Notes: a model not told the origin generated them from the letters alone. A stretch of 32,939 bases of DNA from Firmicutes bacterium UBA993 (GCA_002292015.1 DBBD01000130.1:1-32939); one strand, 5' to 3'. Counted from the first letter of the stretch, positions 23,070-32,107 are shown. Numbers and translations: made by a program.

Positions 23070-24077
23070 ATGGTAATTTCAGACCAGACAGTCTACGCTT
23101 ATGCTGTTGGTCGCGTCAGGGCGCTTGAAACCCGGCTGCTAGACCGTGGCCGCCTGGAAAGAATGATCGAAGCCGCCACCGCTGATGAGGCCCTGAAGGT
23201 TTTAGCTGAGTCGGACTACGCCGGTGCTGTCGGCGAGTTAGCCGATCTGTATGATTTTGAGCAGCTTTTGGCAGCGGAACTGAAAAATGTTTTTAAAACG
23301 GTTCTTAGAATAAGCCCCGCTCCGGATCAGATCGCTATCCTGGCACTGCGCTATGATGTGCACAACCTGAAGGTATTATTTAAAGAAAAGTATTTAGGCC
23401 TGAAAAGCGATCTTTTAATCGATGCCGGAACGCTGGATCACGAAAACTTGCAGTATGCGGTGAATGAGGATGATTTTCGGGATCTTCCGGAGCAGTTGCG
23501 CAAGGCGTCAGAGAAGATTAGCGAGGAGTTTCTGCTAAACCGCAATCCACAAATGATCGATATTGCCTTCGATCAGGCTCTTTACAGCCGCCTGCTGGCT
23601 GAAACAGCCAGGTTGAAATCAGAGTTTTTAACCGGGCTCTTTACCAGGCAGATCGACCTCATCAACCTAAAATCGCTAATCAGGGTCAAACGGATGAGAT
23701 TTGACCGTGACTTTTTACGCAAAGTGCTGTTGCTCGGCGGCCGGCTTACCCCGGAACGGTTTATACTTCTGGTCGATGAACCGCTGGAAGCATTGATCAC
23801 TTCTCTTGCTATGACCGACTACGCTGATTTGATAGCTGAGGGAGTGCGTGATTGGATCGAGCGGGGCAGCGCTGCCCGGCTTGAGAAACTCTCCGACGAC
23901 TTCATCAGCGCTTACCTGAAAAGAAGCAAGTGGACCCCTTTTGGCCCCGAACCGCTGATTGGCTACCTTTGGGCGAAAGAGATGGAAATAAATAATATTC
24001 GCTTAATTTTGGTCGGCAAGATAAATAAATTGCCTGCTGAAGCGATTAGGGAGCGACTACGCGATGGCTACCTATAA
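23070..24077 (+). CDS. ntpC: V-type ATPase subunit C (d-subunit homologue)
   Basis: Funnel-shaped subunit that sits on the K ring and receives the central stalk, 335 aa, helical throughout. Typical opening YAYAVGRVRALETRLLDRGR, internal LRYDVHNLKVLFKEK, and closing GYLWAKEMEINNIRLILVGK, which are NtpC/AtpC family signatures. ATG at 23070 follows AAAGGAG (23051-23057) with a rather long 12-nt gap. It overlaps the subunit F gene by 14 nt, so the two are coupled; F and C also touch in the complex. Confidence 0.94.
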   Translation: MVISDQTVYAYAVGRVRALETRLLDRGRLERMIEAATADEALKVLAESDYAGAVGELADLYDFEQLLAAELKNVFKTVLRISPAPDQIAILALRYDVHNLKVLFKEKYLGLKSDLLIDAGTLDHENLQYAVNEDDFRDLPEQLRKASEKISEEFLLNRNPQMIDIAFDQALYSRLLAETARLKSEFLTGLFTRQIDLINLKSLIRVKRMRFDRDFLRKVLLLGGRLTPERFILLVDEPLEALITSLAMTDYADLIAEGVRDWIERGSAARLEKLSDDFISAYLKRSKWTPFGPEPLIGYLWAKEMEINNIRLILVGKINKLPAEAIRERLRDGYL

Positions 24078-24393
24078 AATTGCCGTAATTGGCGATAAAG
24101 ATTCCATACTTGGCTTTAAGACAATTGGTGTTGACACTTTCCCGGCCACGGAAAGTGAAGATGCGCTTAAAACGCTCAAGAAGTTGGTTAGCGATGAATA
24201 TGGGGTTATCTTTATAACCGAGGAGCTGGCCAGCGAACTGCATAGCGTGCTCGATGAACTGAACAAGCGTTTCCTTCCGGCCGTTGTGTTGATTCCCAAC
24301 AGCAAAGGAACGCTGGGTATCGGTATGGATCAGATTAAGCAAAACGTCGAAAAAGCGATCGGTGCAGATATTCTTTTTAGGAAAGAAGGTTGA
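24064..24393 (+). CDS. ntpG: V-type ATPase central stalk subunit F
   Basis: Small regulatory subunit of the central rotor, 109 aa, binding subunit D. Opening ATYKIAVIGDKDSILGFKTIGVDTFP and the later EYGVIFITEELASEL are standard for AtpF/NtpG; the fold is a Rossmann-like alpha/beta domain with a mobile C-terminal helix. ATG at 24064 overlaps ntpC. The stop is 4 bp before the TTG start of subunit A. In the E. hirae naming this is ntpG; other annotations call it subunit F. Confidence 0.94.
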   Translation: MATYKIAVIGDKDSILGFKTIGVDTFPATESEDALKTLKKLVSDEYGVIFITEELASELHSVLDELNKRFLPAVVLIPNSKGTLGIGMDQIKQNVEKAIGADILFRKEG

Positions 24394-24397
24394 TGAC

Positions 24398-26182
24398 TTG
24401 GACGTTGGCAGGATTATAAAAGTGTCCGGCCCCTTGGTTGTGGCAGATCACATGGGCGACGCCCGGATGTACGATATGGTCAGGGTCAGTGAAGCTCGGT
24501 TGCTGGGAGAGATAATCGAATTGCACGGCGATCGGGCCTCGATCCAGGTCTACGAAGAAACCAGCGGTCTTGGCCCGGGCGAACCGGTTTATACTACAGG
24601 CGATCCACTGAGCGTTGAGCTTGGCCCCGGCCTGGTAGAAGCGATCTTTGACGGTGTGCAACGCCCCCTAGATGTGATCCGCAAACAGGTTGGCGACTAC
24701 ATTACCCGGGGGGTTGAGGTTAATCCCCTGGATCGAGAGCGCAAGTGGGCTTTTGCGCCCATTGTAAAAGAAGGCGACCGGGTAAAACCGGGGGATATTA
24801 TCGGCACTGTTCAGGAGACAACCCTAATCGAGCACCGGATCATGGTACCGCCGACTTGTTTGCCCGGCACCATAACGGAGATCAACAGCGGCGATGCTAC
24901 GGTAACCGATGTTGTAGCCCGCCTTGAGACCGCTGACGGCATAATTGACCTGACCATGATGCAGCGCTGGCCAATCCGTAAAGGACGACCGTATAAGGAG
25001 AAGCTGGGGCCGCAGATCCCAATGATCACCGGCCAGCGAATTATTGATGCCTTTTTCCCAATAGCGAAGGGTGGGACTGCCTGTATACCCGGACCCTTCG
25101 GCAGTGGCAAGACGGTCACCCAACATCAGCTGGCCAAGTGGGCTGATGCGGAAATCGTGGTTTACATCGGCTGCGGTGAGCGAGGCAACGAGATGACCGA
25201 TGTATTGCTGGAGTTCCCGGAGCTCAAAGACCCCAAAACGGGAGAGCCGCTGATGAAAAGAACGGTGCTGATAGCCAATACCTCGAATATGCCGGTGGCG
25301 GCGCGTGAAGCTTCCATCTACACCGGGATTACGATCGCCGAATATTTTCGCGATATGGGTTACAGCGTGGCCGTGATGGCCGATTCGACCTCCCGCTGGG
25401 CTGAGGCTTTGCGTGAAATGTCAGGCCGCCTCGAAGAAATGCCTGGTGAGGAAGGCTACCCGGCGTACCTCGGATCCCGCCTGGCCGATTTTTATGAACG
25501 TTCGGGACGGACAATCTGTCTTGGCAGCGATCATAAGGAAGGTGCGCTGACCGTGGTCGGGGCTGTATCGCCTCCCGGCGGTGACTTATCCGAGCCTGTA
25601 TCACAGGCCACCTTGAGGATTGTTAAAGTGTTCTGGGGCTTGGATGCTTCCCTCGCTTACCGGCGCCATTTCCCGGCTATCAACTGGCTGCTTAGCTACT
25701 CGCTTTACCTGGATAATGTCGCGGATTACTTCCGCGAGGCAGTCGGTGCGCAGTGGAACCAGATGCGTCGTGAAGCGATGCGCCTGCTGCAGGAAGAAGC
25801 CGAACTGGAAGAGATCGTGCGCTTGGTCGGCGTCGATGCCTTATCAGCCAGGGAAAGGTTAATTCTCGAAACGGCCAAGTCCTTACGCGAAGACTTTCTC
25901 CACCAGAACGCCATGCACGAGGTCGACACCTACAGCTCGCTGAACAAGCAGTTCCGTATGCTCGAGCTGATTTTAAGCTTTCACCACCAGGCCGGCGCTT
26001 TGGTTGAAAAAGGAGAACTTGATCTTGACCTTGATCGGCTCTTTTCCCTGCCGGTCCGCGATCGAATCGCCCGGGCCCGTTATGTTCCTGAAGCCGATCT
26101 CAAAGACCTTGACTCGATTGAGCAGGATATAAAAGAACAGATTGCTGCGATCGCCGGCGATGGAGGAGAAGAAGATGCTTAA
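24398..26182 (+). CDS. ntpA: V-type ATPase catalytic subunit A
   Basis: Catalytic head subunit, 594 aa, three copies per complex. It has the N-terminal beta-barrel (VGRIIKVSGPLVVADHM), the bulge domain specific to V/A-type enzymes (about 115-190) and the nucleotide-binding domain with Walker A GPFGSGKTVTQHQ (K238, T239) and VYIGCGERGNEMTDVL holding the catalytic Glu. The TTG start at 24398 gives the canonical MDVGRIIKVSG; a GTG at 24362 would add 12 residues that overlap subunit F and do not align with the family. AAGAAGG lies about 8 nt upstream. No intein interrupts the P-loop. The 3' end overlaps subunit B by 8 nt. Confidence 0.97.
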   Translation: MDVGRIIKVSGPLVVADHMGDARMYDMVRVSEARLLGEIIELHGDRASIQVYEETSGLGPGEPVYTTGDPLSVELGPGLVEAIFDGVQRPLDVIRKQVGDYITRGVEVNPLDRERKWAFAPIVKEGDRVKPGDIIGTVQETTLIEHRIMVPPTCLPGTITEINSGDATVTDVVARLETADGIIDLTMMQRWPIRKGRPYKEKLGPQIPMITGQRIIDAFFPIAKGGTACIPGPFGSGKTVTQHQLAKWADAEIVVYIGCGERGNEMTDVLLEFPELKDPKTGEPLMKRTVLIANTSNMPVAAREASIYTGITIAEYFRDMGYSVAVMADSTSRWAEALREMSGRLEEMPGEEGYPAYLGSRLADFYERSGRTICLGSDHKEGALTVVGAVSPPGGDLSEPVSQATLRIVKVFWGLDASLAYRRHFPAINWLLSYSLYLDNVADYFREAVGAQWNQMRREAMRLLQEEAELEEIVRLVGVDALSARERLILETAKSLREDFLHQNAMHEVDTYSSLNKQFRMLELILSFHHQAGALVEKGELDLDLDRLFSLPVRDRIARARYVPEADLKDLDSIEQDIKEQIAAIAGDGGEEDA

Positions 26183-27557
26183 AGAATATAAAACAGTTGT
26201 TGATATAGCCGGCCCGCTGATGCTGGTGGAAAAAGTAGAAGGTATCAAATATGGTGAACTGACCGAGATAGAAATGCCGGGGGGGGATGTACGCCGCGGC
26301 CAGGTGCTCGAAGTCGACCGCGACCGGGCGCTGGTTCAGGTTTTTGAAGGTTCAACTGGTCTTAATGTCAGTAAAGCCAAAGTCCGCTTTCTGGGCAAGT
26401 CGGTTGAGCTCCCTGTTTCCATGGATATGCTTGGACGTGTTTTCAGCGGCCTGGGGCAGCCTCGTGATCAGGGGCCGAAGATTATCCCGGAAAAGCGACT
26501 TGATATTAACGGCTTTCCAATTAATCCTTACGCCCGCGATTACCCTTCCGAGTTTATTCAAACCGGTGTTTCGGCCATCGACGGCATGAACACCATGGTA
26601 CGGGGCCAGAAGCTGCCTATATTTTCTAGTTCCGGCCTGCCCCACTCCAAACTGGCGGCGCAGATCGCCCGCCAGGCGAAAGTGCTCGGTACAGAATCGA
26701 ACTTTGCCGTTGTTTTTGCGGCAATGGGCATTACCTTCGAAGAGGCCGATTACTTCATCGGTGATTTTCGCAAAACCGGAGCAATCGAAAGAGCGATCCT
26801 GTTTATCAACCTTGCCGACGACCCGGCGATCGAGAGAATTGCCACCCCGCGGATGGCGTTGACTGCTGCCGAATACTTAGCTTACGAGAAGGATATGCAC
26901 GTTTTGGTTATTTTAACCGACCTGACCAACTATGCCGAGGCGCTGCGGGAAATCTCTGCCGCCCGTAAAGAAGTGCCCGGCCGACGGGGTTACCCCGGCT
27001 ACCTCTATACCGATCTCTCTACTATCTATGAGCGGGCGGGCAGGATTCAGGGGCGGATCGGCTCCATTACTCAGCTGCCGATCTTAAGCATGCCGGAAAA
27101 CGATAAAACTCACCCTATCCCCGACCTAACCGGTTATATTACCGAAGGGCAGATCATTTTAAGCCAGGAGCTGCATCGCAAGGGTATGTATCCCCCGGTC
27201 GATGTGCTGCCGTCCCTTTCCCGTCTGAAAGATAAGGGGATCGGTAAAGGAAAGACACGTGAGGATCACGCCGATACTATGAACCAGCTTTACGCAGCTT
27301 ACGCCCGCGGCAAAGAAGCCAAGGAGCTGGCTGCTATTTTAGGCGAAGCGGCCCTATCTGAGGCCGATAAAAAGTTTTCGCGTTTTGCCGATCAGTTTGA
27401 AGGTCGCTATGTGTCGCAGGGTGAAGAAGAGGACCGTAGCATTGAAGAGACCCTGCAGCTCGGCTGGGAGCTTTTGGCGTTGCTGCCACGTCCCGAGCTA
27501 AAACGAGTGCGCGACGAGTACCTTAATAAATACCTGCCCGCACCGGAGGAGGTTTAG
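26175..27557 (+). CDS. ntpB: V-type ATPase regulatory subunit B
   Basis: Non-catalytic head subunit alternating with A, 460 aa. N-terminal EYKTVVDIAGPLMLVEKVEGIKYGE, the degenerate P-loop region FSSSGLPHSKLAAQIARQA (no GKT, as in all B subunits) and the arginine-finger segment around PGRRGYPGYLYTDLSTIYERAGR are present. ATG at 26175 lies 6 nt after GGAGGAG (26162-26168), inside the end of ntpA, so translation is coupled. An in-frame GTG at 26142 gives an unlikely N-terminal extension. Confidence 0.97.
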   Translation: MLKEYKTVVDIAGPLMLVEKVEGIKYGELTEIEMPGGDVRRGQVLEVDRDRALVQVFEGSTGLNVSKAKVRFLGKSVELPVSMDMLGRVFSGLGQPRDQGPKIIPEKRLDINGFPINPYARDYPSEFIQTGVSAIDGMNTMVRGQKLPIFSSSGLPHSKLAAQIARQAKVLGTESNFAVVFAAMGITFEEADYFIGDFRKTGAIERAILFINLADDPAIERIATPRMALTAAEYLAYEKDMHVLVILTDLTNYAEALREISAARKEVPGRRGYPGYLYTDLSTIYERAGRIQGRIGSITQLPILSMPENDKTHPIPDLTGYITEGQIILSQELHRKGMYPPVDVLPSLSRLKDKGIGKGKTREDHADTMNQLYAAYARGKEAKELAAILGEAALSEADKKFSRFADQFEGRYVSQGEEEDRSIEETLQLGWELLALLPRPELKRVRDEYLNKYLPAPEEV

Positions 27558-27560
27558 GTC

Positions 27561-28205
27561 ATGGAAGTTCGGGTTAACCCTACCCGCATGGAGCTAAACC
27601 GCCTGAAAAAACGCTTAAAAATGGCGGAGCGGGGTCATAAATTGCTGAAGGATAAACGTGACGAACTGATCCGCCAGTTTCTGATTTTGGTGCGAAAAAA
27701 CAAGGAGCTGCGCGAGGAGATTGAAAAAGAACTTTCCGGCGCTTTTGCTCAGTTTTTGTTAGCCCGGGCTGTAATGCCTTCAGTAATCCTTGAGGAGGCA
27801 TTGATGTACCCTACGAAGAAGCTCTGCTTAGAGATCCATAAGCAGAATATAATGAGCGTTTACGCTCCTAAATTTACTTGGGTCGAAGAAGAGTCGACCC
27901 AGGGGGAGGAGAGCAGCATCTACCCGTACGGTTTTGTTGAAACGACCGCAGAGCTAGACTCTTCGATAGAAACCCTGTCGGCGGTGCTCTCCCGCCTGAT
28001 GGAGCTGGCCGAGGTCGAAAAAGCGGTTCAACTGCTGGCTGAAGAGATTGAGAAAACCCGCCGCCGGGTTAACGCCCTCGAGTACGTTTTGATTCCGAAG
28101 CTGGCCGAGACGCTCAAGTATATTAGTATGAAGCTCGATGAAAACGAACGCGGAGCATTGACCAGGCTGATGAAGATCAAGGACGTGGTTAGGGCCAAAA
28201 TGTAG
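27561..28205 (+). CDS. ntpD: V-type ATPase central rotor subunit D
   Basis: Coiled-coil axle of the rotor, 214 aa. N-terminal helix VNPTRMELNRLKKRLKMAERGHKLLKDKRDEL and C-terminal helix KTRRRVNALEYVLIPKLAETLKYI pair inside the A3B3 head; both are diagnostic of the AtpD/NtpD family. ATG at 27561 is 3 bp after the ntpB stop, with GGAGGAGG (27545-27552) inside the end of ntpB. It is the last V-ATPase gene; a PHP-domain gene follows after 23 bp without a visible terminator. Confidence 0.96.
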   Translation: MEVRVNPTRMELNRLKKRLKMAERGHKLLKDKRDELIRQFLILVRKNKELREEIEKELSGAFAQFLLARAVMPSVILEEALMYPTKKLCLEIHKQNIMSVYAPKFTWVEEESTQGEESSIYPYGFVETTAELDSSIETLSAVLSRLMELAEVEKAVQLLAEEIEKTRRRVNALEYVLIPKLAETLKYISMKLDENERGALTRLMKIKDVVRAKM

Positions 28206-28228
28206 GTTAAATAACGGCCCGTTTTCGG

Positions 28229-29314
28229 ATGATGCCTGAACAGGATTACCACAAACCATTATATACCTATGCCGGAAATATCCATATTCACAGCCTCTAT
28301 TCTGATGGTAGTGGTGATTTCAAGCAGATCGCCGCTGCTGCAGCCGCAAATGCGCTAAGCTATGTGATCGTGACCGACCATGAAACAATGGAGGGCCGGT
28401 CGCTTGAAGGCTACTACGGACAGGTGGCGCTGCTGGTCGGCGTCGAGATCAACCGACCGCACAGCCATTACCTGGCGCTGGGGCTAAAACAGACAGTTGC
28501 TCCGGATCCGGAAAACCCGCAGGCAGTTATCGATCAGGTTCGTGAGGCCGGCGGCTTAGGGTTCATTGCCCATCCCTTTGAAAAAGGTTCCCTGTATATT
28601 GAAAAAGGCAAGGCTTACCCCTGGTGTCACTGGCCGGTTTTTGGTTTTACCGGGATTGAAATCTGGAATTATACTTCACAATGGCGGGGACGCCATTCTT
28701 CACTTCTGCGGGCCATTTATTACTTCTTTCTCGACCGCAAGGGAGCAATGGATTCACCTCCACCTGAAATTCTGCAGCTATGGGATTGTTACAACAAGGC
28801 CGGTTATCGGGTGGTTGGCATCGGCGGCAGTGATGCCCATGCTTTTATTTTTCGGTTAGGCTTTCTGTCCCTGGAGATCTTCAGCTACAGTCATACATTT
28901 AGCGCGATCAACACCCACTTGCTGTTAGAGGAGGAGCTGGCTAAAGATTTTTTGGCAGCTAAGGCTCAAATATTAAGCGCCATAAATGATGGACGCTGTT
29001 ATATCTCCTTTGACAGCCTGGCCGCCGGCAGCGACTTCACTTTCTATGCACTCTCCCGTCGGCAGCGTTACTTAATGGGTTCAACGCTCACTTTCGCCCC
29101 GGGCATTATACTTGAGGGCGGAATTCCGGTAAAAAGAGCCTTCTTCCGGCTGGTGAGAGATGGTCGGGTGATCTATACCTGCAGCGGTAAAGAGCTCCGG
29201 TATCCGGTGCTGCAGCCTGGAATTTACCGCCTGGAGGTCTTTCATCAGCCGCTTTTTGGCCGCGCCCGACCTTGGATCTACTCGAACCCGATCTTTGTCA
29301 ACAAAGGGCAATAA
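28229..29314 (+). CDS. PHP-domain phosphoesterase family protein
   Basis: 361-aa protein with a polymerase-and-histidinol-phosphatase (PHP) metal domain. Metal motifs: HIHSLYSDGSG (HxH plus Asp), VTDHETMEG, GVEINRPHSHYLALG, FIAHPFEKGS and GGSDAHAF. Together these give a full set of His/Asp ligands for a trinuclear site. The C-terminal 100 residues (from about SRRQRYLMGSTLTF) look like a beta-sandwich add-on of unknown role. Related stand-alone PHP proteins act on phosphate esters such as nucleotides or histidinol phosphate; the substrate here is unknown. Start ATG 28229 or 28232, with no strong Shine-Dalgarno, so it is probably expressed with the V-ATPase operon. The gap promoter lies inside its 3' end. 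Confidence 0.85.
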   Translation: MMPEQDYHKPLYTYAGNIHIHSLYSDGSGDFKQIAAAAAANALSYVIVTDHETMEGRSLEGYYGQVALLVGVEINRPHSHYLALGLKQTVAPDPENPQAVIDQVREAGGLGFIAHPFEKGSLYIEKGKAYPWCHWPVFGFTGIEIWNYTSQWRGRHSSLLRAIYYFFLDRKGAMDSPPPEILQLWDCYNKAGYRVVGIGGSDAHAFIFRLGFLSLEIFSYSHTFSAINTHLLLEEELAKDFLAAKAQILSAINDGRCYISFDSLAAGSDFTFYALSRRQRYLMGSTLTFAPGIILEGGIPVKRAFFRLVRDGRVIYTCSGKELRYPVLQPGIYRLEVFHQPLFGRARPWIYSNPIFVNKGQ

Positions 29315-29322
29315 GGTATAAT
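29295..29322 (+). promoter_or_regulatory. Promoter of gap
   Basis: TTGTCA (29295-29300), a 16-bp spacer and TATAAT (29317-29322), 37 bp before the gap start and partly within the end of the PHP gene. It is a good match to a sigma-A-type promoter and would free gap from readthrough out of the V-ATPase operon. Confidence 0.72.
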
Positions 29323-29359
29323 ATTAAGAAAGACTGCACGAAAAAAGGGAGGTAAAACT

Positions 29360-30349
29360 ATGTTGAGAATTGGGATTAATGGTTTCGGTCGCGTCGGCAG
29401 GCTGACTATGCGAGCCTCAATGGAACAGGATTCGGTTAAAGTAGTGGCGGTCAACGACCTGTCCGACAATGTTACCCTTGCCCATCTGCTAAAATATGAT
29501 TCCACTTATGGTGTTCTTGACGCCGACATTAAAGGAGACGACGCCGGCTTTATCATCAACGGAGAGAGAATCCAAGTTACCTCGGAGCGCGAGCCTGCGA
29601 AAATACCCTGGAACAAAGCAGGGGTTGACCTGGTCGTGGAATCTACCGGCATCTTCCGCACCAAGGCTAAAGCTTCGGCCCACCTGAGTGCCGGAGCCGG
29701 GCGCGTAATTATCACTGCGCCTGGGGAGGCGGATCTCGTGGTAGTTCTTGGCGTAAACGAACATCTCTACGATCCGGCCAAGCACATAATCATCTCCAAC
29801 GCTTCCTGCACCACCAACGCCCTGGCCCCGATTGCCAAGGCGCTGCATGAAAATTTTGGTATTGTTAAAGGGCTGATGAATACCACCCACGCCTATACCA
29901 ACGACCAGCAGCTGCTCGATTTTCCCCATTCCGACTTAAGGCGGGCCAGGGCGGCAGCGTTATCGATGATTCCTTCCTCCACCGGGGCGGCAAAAACTGT
30001 CGGCGAAGTAATCCCGGAGCTGAAAGGTAAAATTGACGGCCTGGCGATCAGAGTGCCGACCCCGACCGTATCGCTGGTCGACTTTGTTGTTATCCTGGAA
30101 AAAGATGTAACTAAGGAGGCGGTAAACGAAGCCTTGCAAAAAGCGGCTTCCGGTTCAAAATATATTGCGTACAGCACTGAACCGCTGGTATCCTCCGACT
30201 TTAAAGGTAACCACTACTCAGCGGTGGTCGATGGCCTATCCACCATGGTGATCGGCGGCAATATGGCCCGGGTACTGGGCTGGTACGATAACGAGTGGGC
30301 TTACTCCTGTCGCGTCGTCGATCTGGCGGTGCTGATCGCTTCCAAATAA
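29360..30349 (+). CDS. gap: Glyceraldehyde-3-phosphate dehydrogenase, type I
   Basis: Glycolytic/gluconeogenic oxidation of glyceraldehyde 3-phosphate to 1,3-bisphosphoglycerate with NAD(P). 329 aa. N-terminal IGINGFGRVGRLTMR dinucleotide loop and VNDLSDNVTLAHLLKYDSTYG; catalytic C150 in SNASCTTNALAPIAK; the partner His is in NTTHAYTNDQQLLD; C-terminal WYDNEWAYSCRVVDL. The Asp of VNDL is typical of NAD-preferring enzymes (inference). ATG at 29360 follows AAGGGAGG. The usual pgk-tpi-pgm genes do not follow, so it is a single-gene unit under its own promoter. It cannot be said from sequence whether it serves glycolysis or gluconeogenesis. Confidence 0.97.
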   Translation: MLRIGINGFGRVGRLTMRASMEQDSVKVVAVNDLSDNVTLAHLLKYDSTYGVLDADIKGDDAGFIINGERIQVTSEREPAKIPWNKAGVDLVVESTGIFRTKAKASAHLSAGAGRVIITAPGEADLVVVLGVNEHLYDPAKHIIISNASCTTNALAPIAKALHENFGIVKGLMNTTHAYTNDQQLLDFPHSDLRRARAAALSMIPSSTGAAKTVGEVIPELKGKIDGLAIRVPTPTVSLVDFVVILEKDVTKEAVNEALQKAASGSKYIAYSTEPLVSSDFKGNHYSAVVDGLSTMVIGGNMARVLGWYDNEWAYSCRVVDLAVLIASK

Positions 30350-30407
30350 GCTCAGAAATTACTGGCAAGAAGGTAATTAATTGTAATCATGGAAGATAAA
30401 ACCTCCT

Positions 30408-30440
30408 ACCCCCTTGAAGGTGAGGGTCGGGAAAGGGGTG
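30408..30440 (+). repeat. Degenerate C-rich/G-rich palindromic repeat copy
   Basis: ACCCC (30408-30412) and GGGGT (30435-30439) flank an imperfectly symmetric C/G-rich stretch. Read on the - strand (CACCCCTTTCCCGACCCTC) it resembles the repeat at the right edge of the window (CACCCTTACCCTCTCCCC). It lies just before the homocysteine gene start. This is probably a decayed member of the same dispersed repeat family. Confidence 0.35.
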
Positions 30441-30461
30441 ACTTACAAAGGAGGCGACCAG

Positions 30462-31679
30462 TTGAAAGTTAACCGCACCATAGAAGAAATCAATGACAAA
30501 ATCAGGTCCGGAAAAGCAGTGGTCTTCACGGCCGAAGAAATAATCGAAATTGTAAAAGAAAAAGGTATTGATCAGGCAACCCGTGAAGTTGACGTTGTCA
30601 CCACTGGTACCTTCGGCCCGATGTGTTCCTCCGGTGTCTTCTTAAACGTCGGCCATTCCAAGCCCCGGATCAAAATGAACGAGGTAACTTTAAACGGCGT
30701 CGAGGCTTACAGTGGTATTGCTGCCGTAGATCTCTACATCGGGGCTACCGCCCTGCCGAAAAACGATCCCGCGAACCGTAGTTATCCCGGCGACTTCAGT
30801 TACGGCGGCGGGCACGTGATCGAAGACCTGGCAGCCGGCAAAGATATTCATTTGGAAGCAAGGTCCTACGGTACAGACTGTTACCCCCGTAAAAAATATG
30901 CAACCCTTTTTAATCTCGACGAAATCAACGAAGCTATTCTCTACAACCCGCGAAACGCTTACCAGAATTACAACGTGGCCGTTAACCTCGGTCCTAAGAC
31001 GATCTATACCTACATGGGTGTGCTCAAGCCAAACCTGGGTAATGCCAACTACAGCTCTGCCGGCCAACTCAGCCCGCTTTTTAACGATCCCCTACTGAAA
31101 ACGATCGGCATCGGCACCCGCATTTTCCTTGGCGGCGGTATCGGTTACGTAGCCTGGCACGGCACCCAGCACAATCCCTCCGCCGAACGCCTTGAAAACG
31201 GCAATCCCAGGTACCCCGGCGCGACGCTGGCCTTGATCGGTGATCTAAAGCAGATGCAGCCCCGCTGGCTAAGGGGCTTAAGTTACTTAGGTTACGGAGT
31301 AACCCTGCAAGTTGGCTTAGGGGTGCCGATCCCGATTTTAAACGAAGAGATCATGGGCTATTGCGCCGTGAGCGACGCCGATTTGGAGGCCCCGATTGTT
31401 GATTACTCCAGCGCCTATCCTAACCGCGAGAGCGACAACCTGGGCCATGTCAGTTATGCCGCGTTGAGAAGCGGCACTATTATGGTTCAGGGCAAACAGC
31501 TGCCGACTGCTTCACTTTCCAGTTATGCCGGGGCGCGGGAAATAGCCGCCACACTGAAAGCCTGGATCGAAAAAGGCAACTTTAGCCTCACGGGGCCCTC
31601 GGCCGGCCTACCCTCGGTTGAGGCGGGTATAAAGCTTAAACCGCTACCGGATCGCGATCCCGAAGGGCAGGAGGGCTAG
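30462..31679 (+). CDS. Homocysteine biosynthesis protein (DUF39/HcyBio family)
   Basis: 405-aa DUF39 (COG1900) protein. The family, with the ferredoxin-NIL partner next door, is needed to make homocysteine from aspartate semialdehyde and reduced sulfur in methanogens and some anaerobic bacteria, bypassing O-acetylhomoserine. Opening RTIEEINDKIRSGKAVVFTAEE and GTFGPMCSSGVFLNVGHSKPRIK are signatures. C55 (PMCSSG) and C140 (GTDCYPRK) are candidates for the sulfur-carrying cysteines of the family. TTG at 30462 lies 8 nt after AAGGAGG (30447-30453); a GTG at 30414 lies in a palindromic repeat and is rejected. It is first of three tightly packed genes, 2 bp from the ferredoxin gene. Confidence 0.92.
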   Translation: MKVNRTIEEINDKIRSGKAVVFTAEEIIEIVKEKGIDQATREVDVVTTGTFGPMCSSGVFLNVGHSKPRIKMNEVTLNGVEAYSGIAAVDLYIGATALPKNDPANRSYPGDFSYGGGHVIEDLAAGKDIHLEARSYGTDCYPRKKYATLFNLDEINEAILYNPRNAYQNYNVAVNLGPKTIYTYMGVLKPNLGNANYSSAGQLSPLFNDPLLKTIGIGTRIFLGGGIGYVAWHGTQHNPSAERLENGNPRYPGATLALIGDLKQMQPRWLRGLSYLGYGVTLQVGLGVPIPILNEEIMGYCAVSDADLEAPIVDYSSAYPNRESDNLGHVSYAALRSGTIMVQGKQLPTASLSSYAGAREIAATLKAWIEKGNFSLTGPSAGLPSVEAGIKLKPLPDRDPEGQEG

Positions 31680-31681
31680 AA

Positions 31682-32107
31682 ATGATCAAGCAAAAAATTG
31701 TTTTACGCTTCCCCCCCCACATAGTTGAGCAGCCGGTTATCTATCACCTGATCAAGGACTATAACCTGATGATTAATATCCTGCGGGCCGATATTAACCC
31801 GCGCAAGGAAGGGCGCCTGATGATGGAGATCAGCGGCGAAGATGCTGATTATCGCCGCGCCGTGCAGTGGCTAAAGAAGCAGGATCTGAAAATTATCAAC
31901 CTGGAGCAGCAGATCAACTGGAGCGAAGAGCGCTGCACCCACTGCGGTGCCTGTACCGTGATCTGCCCCACTGGAGCTTTGAACTTTGTACGTCCCGGGA
32001 TGACCGTGCGCTTTGAAGATGATAAATGTATCATCTGCGAGCTCTGTCTGCGGGCCTGCCCTGCCCGGGCCATGGAAGCCCTGGCGGAGAACGCCAACGG
32101 CAGATGA
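31682..32107 (+). CDS. NIL domain plus 2[4Fe-4S] ferredoxin protein
   Basis: 141-aa protein. A NIL domain (about 1-75; IKQKIVLRFPPHIVEQPVIYHLIKD), an ACT-like fold first seen in methionine ABC transporters, is fused to a bacterial-type ferredoxin. Cluster 1 cysteines are C85, C88, C91 and C95 (CTHCGACTVICP); cluster 2 are C116, C119, C122 and C126 (CIICELCLRACP). It is the known partner of DUF39 proteins in homocysteine formation, presumably supplying electrons for persulfide reduction (inference), and the NIL domain may bind a methionine-related ligand. ATG at 31682 is 2 bp after the DUF39 stop, with GGAGG upstream. The 3' end overlaps the next gene by ATGA. Confidence 0.93.
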   Translation: MIKQKIVLRFPPHIVEQPVIYHLIKDYNLMINILRADINPRKEGRLMMEISGEDADYRRAVQWLKKQDLKIINLEQQINWSEERCTHCGACTVICPTGALNFVRPGMTVRFEDDKCIICELCLRACPARAMEALAENANGR

